A stretch of DNA of 64,000 nt, from positions 579,721 through 643,720 of the forward strand of contig ML977002.1 in the NCBI GenBank assembly GCA_010015675.1, written 5' to 3'. Position 1 is the stretch's first letter. Each line of letters starts with the position of its first letter. Below are positions 21,967-32,916 of the stretch, in pieces. The notes below the pieces were generated by a model. The model did not search any database, was not told the origin of the DNA, and saw nothing but the letters and a program-made list of their open reading frames with translations. The translations under genes were made by a program, and so were the position numbers. The DNA comes from Byssothecium circinans. Lineage: Eukaryota; Ascomycota; Dothideomycetes; Pleosporales; Massarinaceae.

Positions 21967-24900
21967 CTAGTCTACTTCGGTTGACACTGGCTCAGCCTTC
22001 CTCAGAGTATCCCACAAGCTTTCATACCCTTCGAATTTAGCAATCTCCCATATAGTCAATCCATTCGCGATGTCGCGCACATCAGCGCCGTAATCGATGA
22101 GCAGCTGAACGACAGCAAAGAAGTCAGGCAGATACTCGGCGCCCCATGAGAGGCTCCATGAGCGAAACAGAATTTGAAGTGGCGAGGCGTCTTCCCAAAC
22201 GCAGCAGTTCTGCAGACCACGAACATGCATAGCCTTTGCATTCGGGTTCATTCCGTTCTCGAGGAGTAGTCGCACGATTTCTGGAGACACCCGGTTACTG
22301 GTCCCATAACGCGCTCCGTATATACCCACGGCAATGTGCAACGCGTTGATAATCGGTATCGGTTCGTCCGGATCTGGCGGCACGGAAGAGGTGACGGAAT
22401 ATGGTGCTGTAGTCTCTACTGGCCACCTCACGTCAGACCCTTGGTTGATCATGAGCTCTATCAAGTCGTGTCGATAGGTTCGCACTGCTTCATGAAACGG
22501 CGTCCAGCCAGTATAGTCTGCAGACCCGACGTTAGATCCAAGCATGATAAGCTCATGCGCTAGGGTCAGATTGCCTTCACTGACAGCGTGGAAAAGGAGC
22601 GTGTGACCGTCGCGATCGTTCGTCTGATAGGCTCCAGAATGACCAATTGCGGCAACACAAGCTTCGAAGCACTCTTGCTCGCTTTGTGGCATTGTGCCAG
22701 ACTCTCGGAGGAAATTGGTAAGCCAATGATCGCGTGATATATCCTGAATGGCGTGCTGAACGAGGATAGCCAGATTGTCGAGCTTTCCACAGAACAGTGC
22801 AAGATAAAATGAATCGAATCCGTTGTCTCGATGCATATAAGGATCTGCGCCGCCTTCAAGGAGAGCGACAAGATATGTTCCGTCTTCGATGCCTCTCTCC
22901 GCGGCGAGCTGTATTGCTGTCGATCGAGGGTAGGAATCTTGAAAATTGATATCAATTCCGAAGGCGGAGAGCTCTTTCAATACCTGCACATAGTCGACGC
23001 GAGGACATGATTCGCATCCAAAAATGTTGATTTCGTCCTCGTCCCATTCATACTGTTTCTGTGCAGGCTGCACAGTGGACATGCCGACAATCAAACTGCC
23101 GTCCGTGGGAGGAACGCCGCCAGCTTCAATGACTATTCGAACAAGCTCATAGAAACCGCAGACTGCGACGAATTCAAATTCACCCGAAAGGTCTCCATCG
23201 CAGCTGAATGGAGCTTGAGAAGCGTGGAGAGCCTGGGGGAGGATCCAGTTGCGATTTCTGATCGCCAGCGTGAATGCAGTGGTATTTGTAGCTGTCTCAG
23301 CTGCAAGCACCCGCGGAGGTGAGATACGAAGCACCACTTTAGCCATCGCTTCAACAAGTTCCAATGGTGTCTGGTATGCGTGATACTTTTCTGAGTATCC
23401 TTCTGACTTCAATTCATCTTTTTCGAACCCAAGATCGCCATGCCGTAAGCTGCTAATCTTACCATCTGCAAACACGTGAAGAGGTGTCTTCAGCTCTTCC
23501 GCAAGTACACCTGGATCCGCTCCGAGGTCAAACAAAGTCTGGAGTATGACTGGGTCCATGGCAACCATGCCATAGTGCACGGGTCGATATCCGACCGAAT
23601 CTTTGGCGTGAATTGACGCACCCTTAGATACGAGCGCATTGAGCATCAGCACAGCATCACCCGGGGTATGTCTTGTTCGCCACTTGGTAAAGGCTAGAAG
23701 AAGCATCAATGGTGTACGCCCGTATTGGTCGCGAGCATCTACATCAATGTCAGACTCCAGGATCACCTCAAGCACCTCCCGAACACCTGAGCGGCACGCA
23801 TAGTGAAGGGGGGTGAATCGTCTCGAATCGGTAGCTCTCAAGGATAGCTTTGTGTCAACTAGCAGGCGCATTACCTCTGGACTGCCACTGCGCGCAGCAA
23901 AGTGCACGTAGCCAGCACCAAAGGTCGACGCAACATCGCTATCGAGATTCTTGCCAAGATCGCGGTTCAGAATCAGCATTGACTTGACCAAGCTAGCGTC
24001 CTTGCATTGAATCGCATGGCTAAGAATACCCCGCCTGATACGCTCGAATGGTGGTTCTGGCACATGATCGGCCCGAGTGTTGCCCTTAGTCCCGACGACC
24101 TTAGTCCGGTCATACAACGAGCTTATGCTAATCTCAGTTCCGATGTCGAGGATATTTACACGGTTGTATGATTTTGCCAGTTTTTCGAAAGCAGCGGCGT
24201 CCGAAATGTCGATCACCAGCTTGAATAAGTTCCTAGACAGCTTGGGCACGTTCCGCAATTTGGCTTCCTCAACTGTCAGCTGACACGTCGAGAACGATAG
24301 CTCATGTGGTCCTCGCCGATGGTGACGATCCAGGATCTTCCCACTCTCAAGAAGTAAGGAGGTCATATCGCTGTCACCAGCTAGAACGGCCCAATGGACC
24401 GCAGTGAAGCCGGTAGAATCTGATTCAAATGGGGTCGAGCCGCGGTCCAACAGCAAGCGTACAACAGAGATATGGCCACGCACAACAGCCCAGAAAAGCG
24501 GTGTCCAAAGAGCTTTGTCAACGGCGTTGATGTCAGCACCAGCTTCAATCAGATTTGCAACCAATTGAGAATGACCATTCGATGAGGCCCAGTGTAGAGC
24601 AGTCCAAGCATGCGAGTCAGTCTTAGAGAGCAGTAAGTGGCCAACTGGAGTGGCGAGCAATCTTTTGAGTAACGAGCCGAATCCCCAGTAGCAAGCAACG
24701 TGGAGGATGGTCGGCTGACTCGGACCGCCAGCGAGCAGTTCATGGGCTGACTGGCTCTCAGTGTCGACAACCATGTGTAGCATTTGCCAGGTGCTTTCCC
24801 GGAGTTCCTCATCTTAGAGAAGATCGACTAGATCAATGAGTAGATCATCTTCGACTGCAAGAACGTGGTAGCCGTAGTACCGTGTCGCGTAGTCCAAAAA

Positions 24901-26963
24901 TGGCATGTCCGCAATTCTGGTTTTGAGTTCATCCAGTGACTGACATCGACCTTTAGCCATTGTTGGCACCGACAAGTATCTTATGCATGCACGGCCAACA
25001 GCAACGTTGGAGTACTGCGACTCTAGGCTGAGCTGTTTGAAGACAAAACCTCGCGCGGATGTGTGAACCAATCCAACGCTATGGTTGGACTTCGAATGCA
25101 CGAGAAGGCCCAAACATGATGTCAGAATGACTGTTGCAGGTTCCAGACTCTCGGGAGTATACTCGGGGATCTCTTCCATGCTTGCAATCGCGTGCTGTAG
25201 CTCAACCATGTCTAAAGGGCGCTTTGCATTGCAAACCCAACATAGTGCGGCCAAAGCCAGGGCCCGCCGGTCTTGGCCAAGCCTAAGAATTCTGTCATAT
25301 GTGTTCCTATAGGCTTCCTCAAAGGTTGAGGGCATGTGGTCAAGCACGTTGCGTATCTTCTTAAGGGTCGTGGCGTCACACACAGCATTCATGACGAGAC
25401 GAGCTAACAGAAAGCTATTACTTGTCAGTCTCAATCGGCCAGCAACTCGAAGCGCAGCTAGAGATGTCTCTCATGGAAGGAGAATGATCATGAAGACGTA
25501 GTGCAGGAGGTGAACTCACGATCCTTTGCTCTGTTCAGCGACTTTGACAGCCACATCTTTTTGGAAGGCATCGGTAAGGAGGACTTCGTCGATGTCGGAG
25601 TCGTCCTCGAGTCGCCATTGCGCATATAGCTCGATGTCATGCGATTCCGCACGCGCATCGATCAGCTTTGCGTTGGACATATGGGTTGCAATACTCGGCA
25701 AATCGCGACTTGAAATGATGATCTTTGCCTTTGCGGCTACAAACTGTGGTAGGTACTTTAGTAATTTCGCAGATTGTGTGAATTCATCGAGGCCATCCAT
25801 GACCATGTAGACTCGGCCAGAGGTAGATGCAATGTCACAGATAACATCCAATAGATCCTTTGGTAGAAGGGATGCATTGCGCGCCATTTTCTTCTCGCAA
25901 ATGCTGACCGCTACTTGAGACACTGCTGTTGGCTGTGACAAGAGCTGGTAAGCGATGTGTCGCAGCACATCCTGCAATGTCTCTTCTTGGCTGTCTCTAA
26001 AGAAATGATGAGCGACTAATGTGTTCGATTGATTCGAGATGTCGTTCGCAATAAGTGCACTTCTGGGGTCAGCAGTCATTCCTCTATAATTTGAGAGTCT
26101 CACGAGAGGACACTCTTGCCGGCACCAGCTGAGAGACGGTTAGTTTATGTGACATACGAGAGCCTATCGTTACTACATACGCAGCCCCTTGATCCACATG
26201 GGCTGATGTGTTGTCGCTCCGGTTGAGTCTCTCCATTCCACATATGTCCTCGAGCTGAGGAGGTCCGCTCGAGAACCTGGGCATGTAGATTCGAGAATGG
26301 TATCGGAAGAGAGCGGCAAAGAATCGTACTTGGGTTTAAACCAGTTAAGAAGCTCGTTGAAGTCCTTAACTGTGAAACATATGTCAATGACACCGCGTCG
26401 TACAGATCGGGGCCGAGCACGTACTTGCTCTCTCATTCTTCAGATGACAGTAGCTTTCCACGGATACGGTCCTAGGAGGAATTAGCAGCGATCCAGGTCA
26501 AACATTATCTTAACAAGTCCGTTGCTACTTACAGACTGTCGGCAACGAGTGCAGATCCGAAGAGACTACTGAAATGATGCAACATCAAGACCTTTTTCTC
26601 TGTCTCAGGTTCAGAAAAAGGCCAGGCAAGCATCTCGAGCTTCCTGCGCAAACCTCGCTTCACTAGTTTCTCCGATAGTGCAGACTTGAGGCTGTCGAGC
26701 TCCTTGTGACATTCCTGGATACTATCGGCCGGCACTCCAGGCGATGGCAAAATATGCGAGATAGTTTGAGCATCGGCATGTTCGCTTGCTTGCTGCAACT
26801 TCAGAAGAACCGTGATGAGCGTCGAAAGCTCTTGAATGTAAGCGCTCCATGCTTTGGAGGAGCCTTTTACGCCTGAGACATACTGGAAGCTCAATTGCGA
26901 CAGCTGGATAGCGAGACTGACCAGTCCGGCTACGGAACCTACTGCGCTCAGAGGGTCTGCCAT
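21967..26963 (-). pseudogene. NACHT–ankyrin NLR-like receptor with in-frame stop
   Basis: Six exons: 26963–26533, 26471–26425, 26369–26181, 26128–26104, 26062–25520 and 25414–21967. All junctions are GT–AG and stay in frame, giving 1561 codons. Residues 1 to about 144 resemble fungal STAND N-terminal domains (MADPLSAVGSVAGLVSLAIQ, SesA/HeLo-like). The NACHT domain has Walker A GLPGAGKS, assembled across two introns (about residue 222), and Walker B VYMVMDGLDEF (about 315–325), then a winged-helix-like part (RPLDMVELQHAI). After residue 620 ankyrin repeats run to the end (TALHWASSNGHSQLVANLI, TPLFWAVVRGH). A TAA at 24814–24816 (codon 612) interrupts the frame between the two halves; reading on gives sensible sequence. 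CAA to TAA is a RIP-type change. Such proteins sense non-self or damage and can trigger cell death; that is family knowledge. Confidence 0.85.
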
Positions 26964-28200
26964 AGCTTCATCTCATCGAATTCGAGGATCAAACTGTCGT
27001 TGTTGAGCTGGGTGCAGATGCAGCTGCCTTCAGCTCCTCCCCCTTGAGCCGTAGAAGGCTGAAACCGCCACGCCAGCAGCTTAGCCTGATGCAGCTCAAT
27101 TTGGCGAGCCATCTTCGAGCTCTGTGAAAAGGTCACAGGGCAACAGCTTTCGTCTGCGCCAGATATCGTATATAGTCAGTTCAGACAAGAAATCTATACA
27201 ATTGATTAGTAGAGAAGAAACCTTGGTTCGTCACATCTCCAGGATTCGCTAGCCAATCAAGAGACGCTGAAAGTCAAGCTCGAGCTTCACAGTACCACCT
27301 GGCTCATCATCTTCCATCATGACTATCGCAAGAACGCAAATTACCAAAATTAAACTCTGGATTGTAGCGTTAAGGCTTATTGTCACACAAAGCGCCCAAA
27401 TCGCAAGCACCAAATTGAATCACTACAGAACGCGTAGTGCTCGGCACCGTACCCGCCTCAACCAAGCATAAGGCTGAAAACCAGTCAAACACGCATCTCT
27501 AGGCGCTAGAACAAAACACATGAAGGGCGCCACGCATGCAGTTGTATATCTTGCTGCTTCTAACATATATGCATGCGAGTGTGTCTTGCATAGGCTGCAA
27601 ATAGACTATACAAACAGCAAAATACCCTTCAAATTTACTTTGTACTTCCTATATCAAACGTTTAAATTATTACATAGAAAATGCTAATAATAGACGTTGA
27701 AGCCCTATATTATACACTCTATACCTAATACTAACGCCTAACCTATCAACCTACTGACGGTTCGCGGAGAGAAATTCCCCCAGTTGCAAACCTAGCCCAC
27801 CCCGTCCGTCTTTACTACCACCCGCTGATTGAGGACGTTTCCCGCAAATGCCACGCCTATCGGCAAATCCGCGAGAATAAGAGCAGCAAGGAAGACGAAG
27901 CACGGAAAGCCAGGGAAGCGGTCAACACTGGCTTATCCAATCAAACAAACATGCAGTAACTCTCCTCTTCCGGGCAGCAGCCAAGCAAAAGAGGGAGGAT
28001 GACAGGCGCAAACGTGAAGAGGCAGATAAAAAAGCTGGAGAGTAGTAAAGGGGGATCCCGATATCCAGGTTCTACCTCAAGGAACTAGACCTCTTAGGAC
28101 AATTACTGTAATAGTCCACCCTGGAGAGTTGGCTTCGGAGGAAAACACCTAGAACCATGAAATCAGAAACACCTGTCGCTCTCATCAATTTGCCTCTCTC
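26964..28200. other. Gene-free region with a short coding relic
   Basis: The NLR promoter side is followed by AT-rich sequence (27600–27740). About 27790–28050 holds a degenerate coding-like stretch in two frames (RLYYHPLIEDVSRKCHAYRQ; then AAAKQKREDDRRKREEADKK) that I cannot identify; it may be a fragment of a mobile element or dead gene. No intact gene is present. Confidence 0.4.
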
Positions 28201-29105
28201 CTAGGTGGCGAATGCATCTTTTATCTGGCCGACGTAAAGCTCCCTCTCTTTAAGTTTGGCCTGAATGACCTCGGCTGCATCACGGCCCCAGTAAGGCCAT
28301 ACAGACCGGTTGAACTGGTCAAAAGCTTTCAGATCCAATGTTGCGAATATCGTCTGAATGTGATCATCAAAAATGACATACAGCCCTCTTGGACAATCTA
28401 ATGCAGCGAAGTACCAGAACTTCCCATTCTTCCAGATATTCCTAAGCAAGTTCGCATAAGACATACCGGTATCCGCAAAGCGATTCTCTTCCGCCTCAAA
28501 GATCTCCATGAACTCATCCAGCTCTGTGCAGTACTCTTCGAGGTCCTCACCATTTATGTCATCAACGTCTCGATCGGTCAACCAATGTGGTGGACGAAGC
28601 ATCTCTGCTGGACGAACACATGCCCACTCAAGATCAATAATCTTCGTAATGTGCCATTCGCTGTCAACGAAAATGTTAGTGTGATATAGATCCGTAAGGG
28701 TGAGAACGAAAGGTCCGTGGTTGAAGTCTCGGCTCGCGAAGTGCCGGACAATCGACCGCATAATTGTGAGGGCAGAAAGCTGGCTTTCACCGTCGGATTC
28801 GTGGAGAACGGAATTAGGATGGTACTGGATACGGTTATCGTGGCACGCTAAGAGATCGAGCAAATATTCGTCCGCAGTGAGGTACGTTTGGTCCCTAGCT
28901 ATGTTTGTGGGAACTCCCATATTTTCCAACTGCTGAAGCTGAAGCGTCAAGGGTCGATTTGTTAGGCTCACTACGCCAAAATCGTCTATCGTGAAAGAGC
29001 CTACACGCGGAAGAGGTGAGCGGGATAGCTCAAGTACCACGCGGGATAGATCCCTAAAAAGATTTGCTTTTCGTCGCTTATCGTGACGGGATGTCTTCCA
29101 GGTGT

Positions 29106-29113
29106 GAGACAGC
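29106..29113 (+). repeat. Target-site duplication, left copy
   Basis: Sequence gagacagc, identical to 32236–32243. Confidence 0.95.
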
Positions 29114-32100
29114 CAGAGTTGCTATCAATCAATCAAGTCCTCAGGTCGACGTCAATTTTTACCTGATTGATTAGTTCAATCAGGTCAATCCTCCGGCCAT
29201 ACAATTTTACTATCAAATCAGATATCAGCGAGTTCCTGATTGATCGAACTGATCGAATTGATCTGTTTTGATACTGTTTTCAGCGTTGAGATAGGGTTTT
29301 GAAGCTGTAAATACGTCAAATATAGCGATTCTGGCGGATTTTTGGTGTTTTGAGCGATTTCCTAATCGGGTAATAGTTAATTGAGTTCAAATTCCTCTTA
29401 ACGCGTATTTCCATCAACACCTACTCCACCACGCCCTACCCCCTAATGGCCCCTACTCTACGAAAGAAGAGTAAACAGACCCTTCTGAGTACAGTGGTCA
29501 GGTCAGCGGCGCCCCCAGCCGCCCTCGACTCACAGAGCACCCAGAGCGCCCATGGTAGCCAGAGCTTTGAGTGTGAGCTCCGAGAGCTTACAGCTGCGTC
29601 CTTCAGCTCTACGACGTCAACTCCAAGGATTTCAACCTCCGCGACGCCCTTAAACAAGACGACGTCCTCTGCAGGGCCTTCAAACGCGCCGACGCCTATT
29701 TGTACACCTACACCACTCGCCCGCGCCCCGTCGTCCTCCATAGGTGCCACGGCGTCCTCTGCTGCCCCCAAGGGCTCTGACGACAAGCCAGAAGCGCGAT
29801 TTGCAGATAACTTTAATAGGATTAAGTAGAGTTAGTTACGAGCGTTTACAAAGCCTCTACGGACGTAGAAGTTTAAGAAATCAACGCTCTACGAGCACGG
29901 CTACCGCGTCGCGCTGCGGGTGGATATGAGACGTATTTTCTTTGTCTGTCACTACTGCCACATACACAGTACTTCCAGCGCCGCCAGCGCCAATAGGATA
30001 CTAGAGACGACGAGCTCTACAACGTCAGCTTAGAAACACGTTGAGCAGAATCGCCGCGGGCATAACTACCGTCGCCTAAATAAGTAACAAGCTTAGTTAG
30101 AGGACGGGCAGCGTACTCTCGCGTCTATTATAGCTAGCGGCGTACGTGTGCCGCAGGAGGTGTCCAACGCCCTTGGAAACTTCAATCAGCAGCGTTTTCG
30201 ACTCGCCCTAGTTAGCTGGCTTGCTGAGAACAATCACCCACTGCGAGAGGTTAAGACGCCGTCTTTTTACAACCTTTTACGCGTCACTAACCTAGAAGCT
30301 AAGCTGGCCACCTGGCGTAACCACCAGAGCGTCTTGTCTTTTATAGTAAGACTCTACGCTAGTCTCTAGCCTCAGGTACGCGCTGAGCTAGGTCGCTCGC
30401 TCAGTAAAATCCATTTCAGCTTTGACGGCTAGTCTATGAAGGGCGGCAAATGCGCGTTTTATGGCCTTGTCGCCTACTACGTTAACAGCAGCGGCAAGGT
30501 CTATAACCTGCCTATCGCCCTCCCTCAACTCTCTGGCGCCCATACGGGCGAGCGCGTCGCCAGCATTATTATTAAGACGCTTGAGAGCTTTAGCGTTGAG
30601 CGCGACTTAGTCAGATACTTTACGCTTGATAATGCGAGCAATAATGACACCGCTATCGCTACGCTCGCTAACTATTACGGCTTTTTCGCGACTAACATGC
30701 GTCTCCGCTGCTCGCCTCACTCGCTCAACTTAGTGGGCCAGACGCTGATATTTAGGATTAACAAGGACGCCTTTGACAACGACGACTCGCAGATAGGAGT
30801 GGAGGAGAGATATCTACGCGAGTAGTGTGAGAAGGGCCCAATTAGAGTCCTTATAGACGTCGTCTATTCAATTTCAACGCCCTAGTAGCATGACCTGTTT
30901 AATAAGTTCTAAATTAGAACGCGCGAGGATGGCGAGGGCCCTGTCAAATTGCTTGAGCCTATTAGGCCTATTATTACTAGGTGGAATAGCTACTACAATT
31001 TTATGGAGAGGGCCGTCGTACTCCACCACCCAATTAACGCCCTTATAGATTACCGCGCGGAGAGAGCCTTGATGGACAAGTCGTTGGCGCGCGCGCGCGG
31101 CCAGGCTCCTAAAGCAGCTCTAATCCACGGCCTTACTGCTGCTGATTGGGATACAATCAAGCAGTATATCGAGGTCGTTCAACCGTTGAAGGAGGCTACT
31201 AAAAGGCTTGAAGGCCGCGGGTACTCAGGCCATTTTAGGGCTATCTTTGAGGTCTACCTAACGTTTAAGTATCTCCTTAACCACTTTAAGCAACTTGTTA
31301 AGAGCTTTGCAGACGTTAATTTTGACAAACCTGATGCTCCAGAGGACCACCTAAAAATCAACGTAACGGCAGCCCATCAAAAGCTCGCAAAGTACTACAA
31401 GCTACTTAAGGAGGGCCTAGTGTACTACGCTGCAACGCTGCTCCACCCCTATTACAAGTATTACTTTGTAAACGCGTGCACTAGAGAGTACGACATATGG
31501 CTATAAAAGGCTAACGCTCAGTTCCAGGAGCTGTAGGAGGAATATAAGAGAATTAACATCTCCCCTATCAACTCTCCCCCGCGCAAGAAAGCTAAGCGCG
31601 TTAGCAATATTAATGACTACGCTAAGCAGCACGTTAAGCCTCTAAGAGCTAATACCACCGCCGCCTATATCAACAGTACTAATGAGTTTGAGCGCTGGTG
31701 GAATAATGAGCCAGGCGTCCCTAAGGACTACCACCACCGTACAGATCCTATTAGGTACTAGTTATCTATTAGAGATAGGTTTCCCTGCCTTTCTTAGTTG
31801 GCCATTGATCTCCTATCGATTCCAGCGTCCTCTTGTTACTGTGAGAGGATGTTTTCCGAGGTTAGCGATATGATGGAGCCAAGACGCCGTAAAATGAGCC
31901 CCCAATTGCTCTCTACAATCACGTGTGTGAGAGCTTGGCGAAAGGCTGGTTTTGGAGCCCCTAGGGCTACTTCAGACAACGACAGCACTATAGAGCTCTT
32001 AGAGCAAGAGATCCAGGATATCTATCATATATCAGAGTGGGATGACGCCTTCTAGCTCCTTGTACACAAACACTATCCCTAAGAGATATATTTGGGGATC

Positions 32101-32235
32101 AAATCGATCAATCGTCAATTAATTCACCTCCCAAATCATCACCAGGTCAATCAGGTCAGTTCTCGAGGGCTCCGAGTACCAAATCAGGTCCAATTCACCT
32201 CTAAAAACTGACCTGATTGATTGATAGCAACTCTG
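29114..32235 (+). mobile_element. hAT superfamily transposon, complete ends, RIP-damaged
   Basis: A 3122-bp element with terminal inverted repeats starting CAGAGTTGCTATCAATCAAT on both ends (22 identical bases). It is flanked by a perfect 8-bp target duplication, gagacagc, which is the hallmark length for hAT. Subterminal copies of caatcaggtca occur near both ends (about 29150–29230 and 32130–32220). It carries one transposase frame on the plus strand. It interrupts a kinase-like gene on the opposite strand. Confidence 0.95.
29446..32055 (+). pseudogene. hAT transposase with about 16 in-frame nonsense codons
   Basis: One uninterrupted phase of 870 codons from ATG at 29446 to the TAG at 32053. 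It has about 16 internal stops: 13 TAG, 3 TAA and no TGA. Every stop sits where Trp or Gln fits, for example FDG*SMKGG, DIWL*KAN and LS*LAIDLLS. Conserved parts are a BED-type zinc finger start (FVCHYCHIH, about residues 165–175), the catalytic-domain motif FTLDNASNNDTAI (about 395), RWNSYYNFMERA, and the C-terminal hAT dimerisation domain (LAIDLLSIPASSCYCERMFS). No frameshift is visible. The pattern is RIP (CAG to TAG, CAA to TAA, TGG to TAG), so the element cannot move by itself. Confidence 0.9.
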
Positions 32236-32243
32236 GAGACAGC
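32236..32243 (+). repeat. Target-site duplication, right copy
   Basis: Sequence gagacagc, identical to 29106–29113. Confidence 0.95.
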
Positions 32244-32916
32244 ATCTCGCCATCTTCCACATAGTCAATAACCAGGTAGCCGTGCCGCAAGAAATCTTTG
32301 CGTCGATGTCCAACGTATCGACAAGGGAGGGGGGGACCGAACACCCATGATAACGTCTTTCGAAAGTACCATGTGAGTCGTGAAAGGAGAGATGCGTTTT
32401 CGAGATTTGTAAACTATGCCCAATCGAATTAGCTTAGAATGCTATCAGAACTCCTTCCGTGTTACCTACACTTTGACCTCCGGGAAAACCAAAACCCCAA
32501 AGGGAAGGTGTTGGAACTGTCGGACACTTCGCCTGGATCCAAATGTATGTAGCAGCTTCACAACGGAGTTTCTCTTCCGCATTGCCAGGGAATTGGGCTT
32601 CTCCAATCTTGTAAGGCAGAGGGATCCTAATCATGACTCGCTTACTGCGGCGGGCCGAATTTTTTATGTGGACAGGTATGCAGACATTGAAACTGCCATG
32701 GAACCACTCCTCGACCTTTCCCATCTGACAATTCTCTTGAGAGATCCCTAGATGCAGCGCCGTAATGAATTCTATCTGACGACGACAGATGAAGAGTTCC
32801 TCGAAAAGTTTCCGCCGCTGTTCTGGGTACGATAGTTGTTGAAGGATGTGACTGTCATCTTGCAGGGCTTCCGACAAGGTGATTGATCCCCTAAGGAGCG
32901 GGAGGGAGGTCGTCAT

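Larger units (their letters stand above)
28201..32916 (-). pseudogene. APH/kinase-like gene split by a hAT transposon
   Basis: The 5' part is exon 1 (32916–32470), a 56-nt intron (gtaggt…catag), then exon 2 down to 32236. The 3' part runs 29105–28201. Dropping the transposon at 29114–32235 and one copy of the 8-bp duplication joins GEMLS to HTWKTSRHD in frame, giving about 509 aa. It resembles the large fungal family of aminoglycoside-phosphotransferase (APH) fold proteins: WFHGSFNVCIPV near the nucleotide site, then GYLVIDYVEDGEMLS, the catalytic-loop region LTDLYHTNIFVDSEW, and KIIDLEWACVRP. Substrates are unknown for this family. As it stands, both halves are separated by a 3.1-kb insertion carrying multiple stops, so no functional protein is expected. 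The start at 32916 is the first ATG in frame; an upstream exon cannot be excluded. Confidence 0.85.

Noticed and set aside
29830..32055. Stop-codon reassignment (TAG as sense) in the hAT transposase
   Set aside because: Housekeeping genes here end at ordinary stops including TAG, and RIP explains both the TAG excess and the TAA codons.
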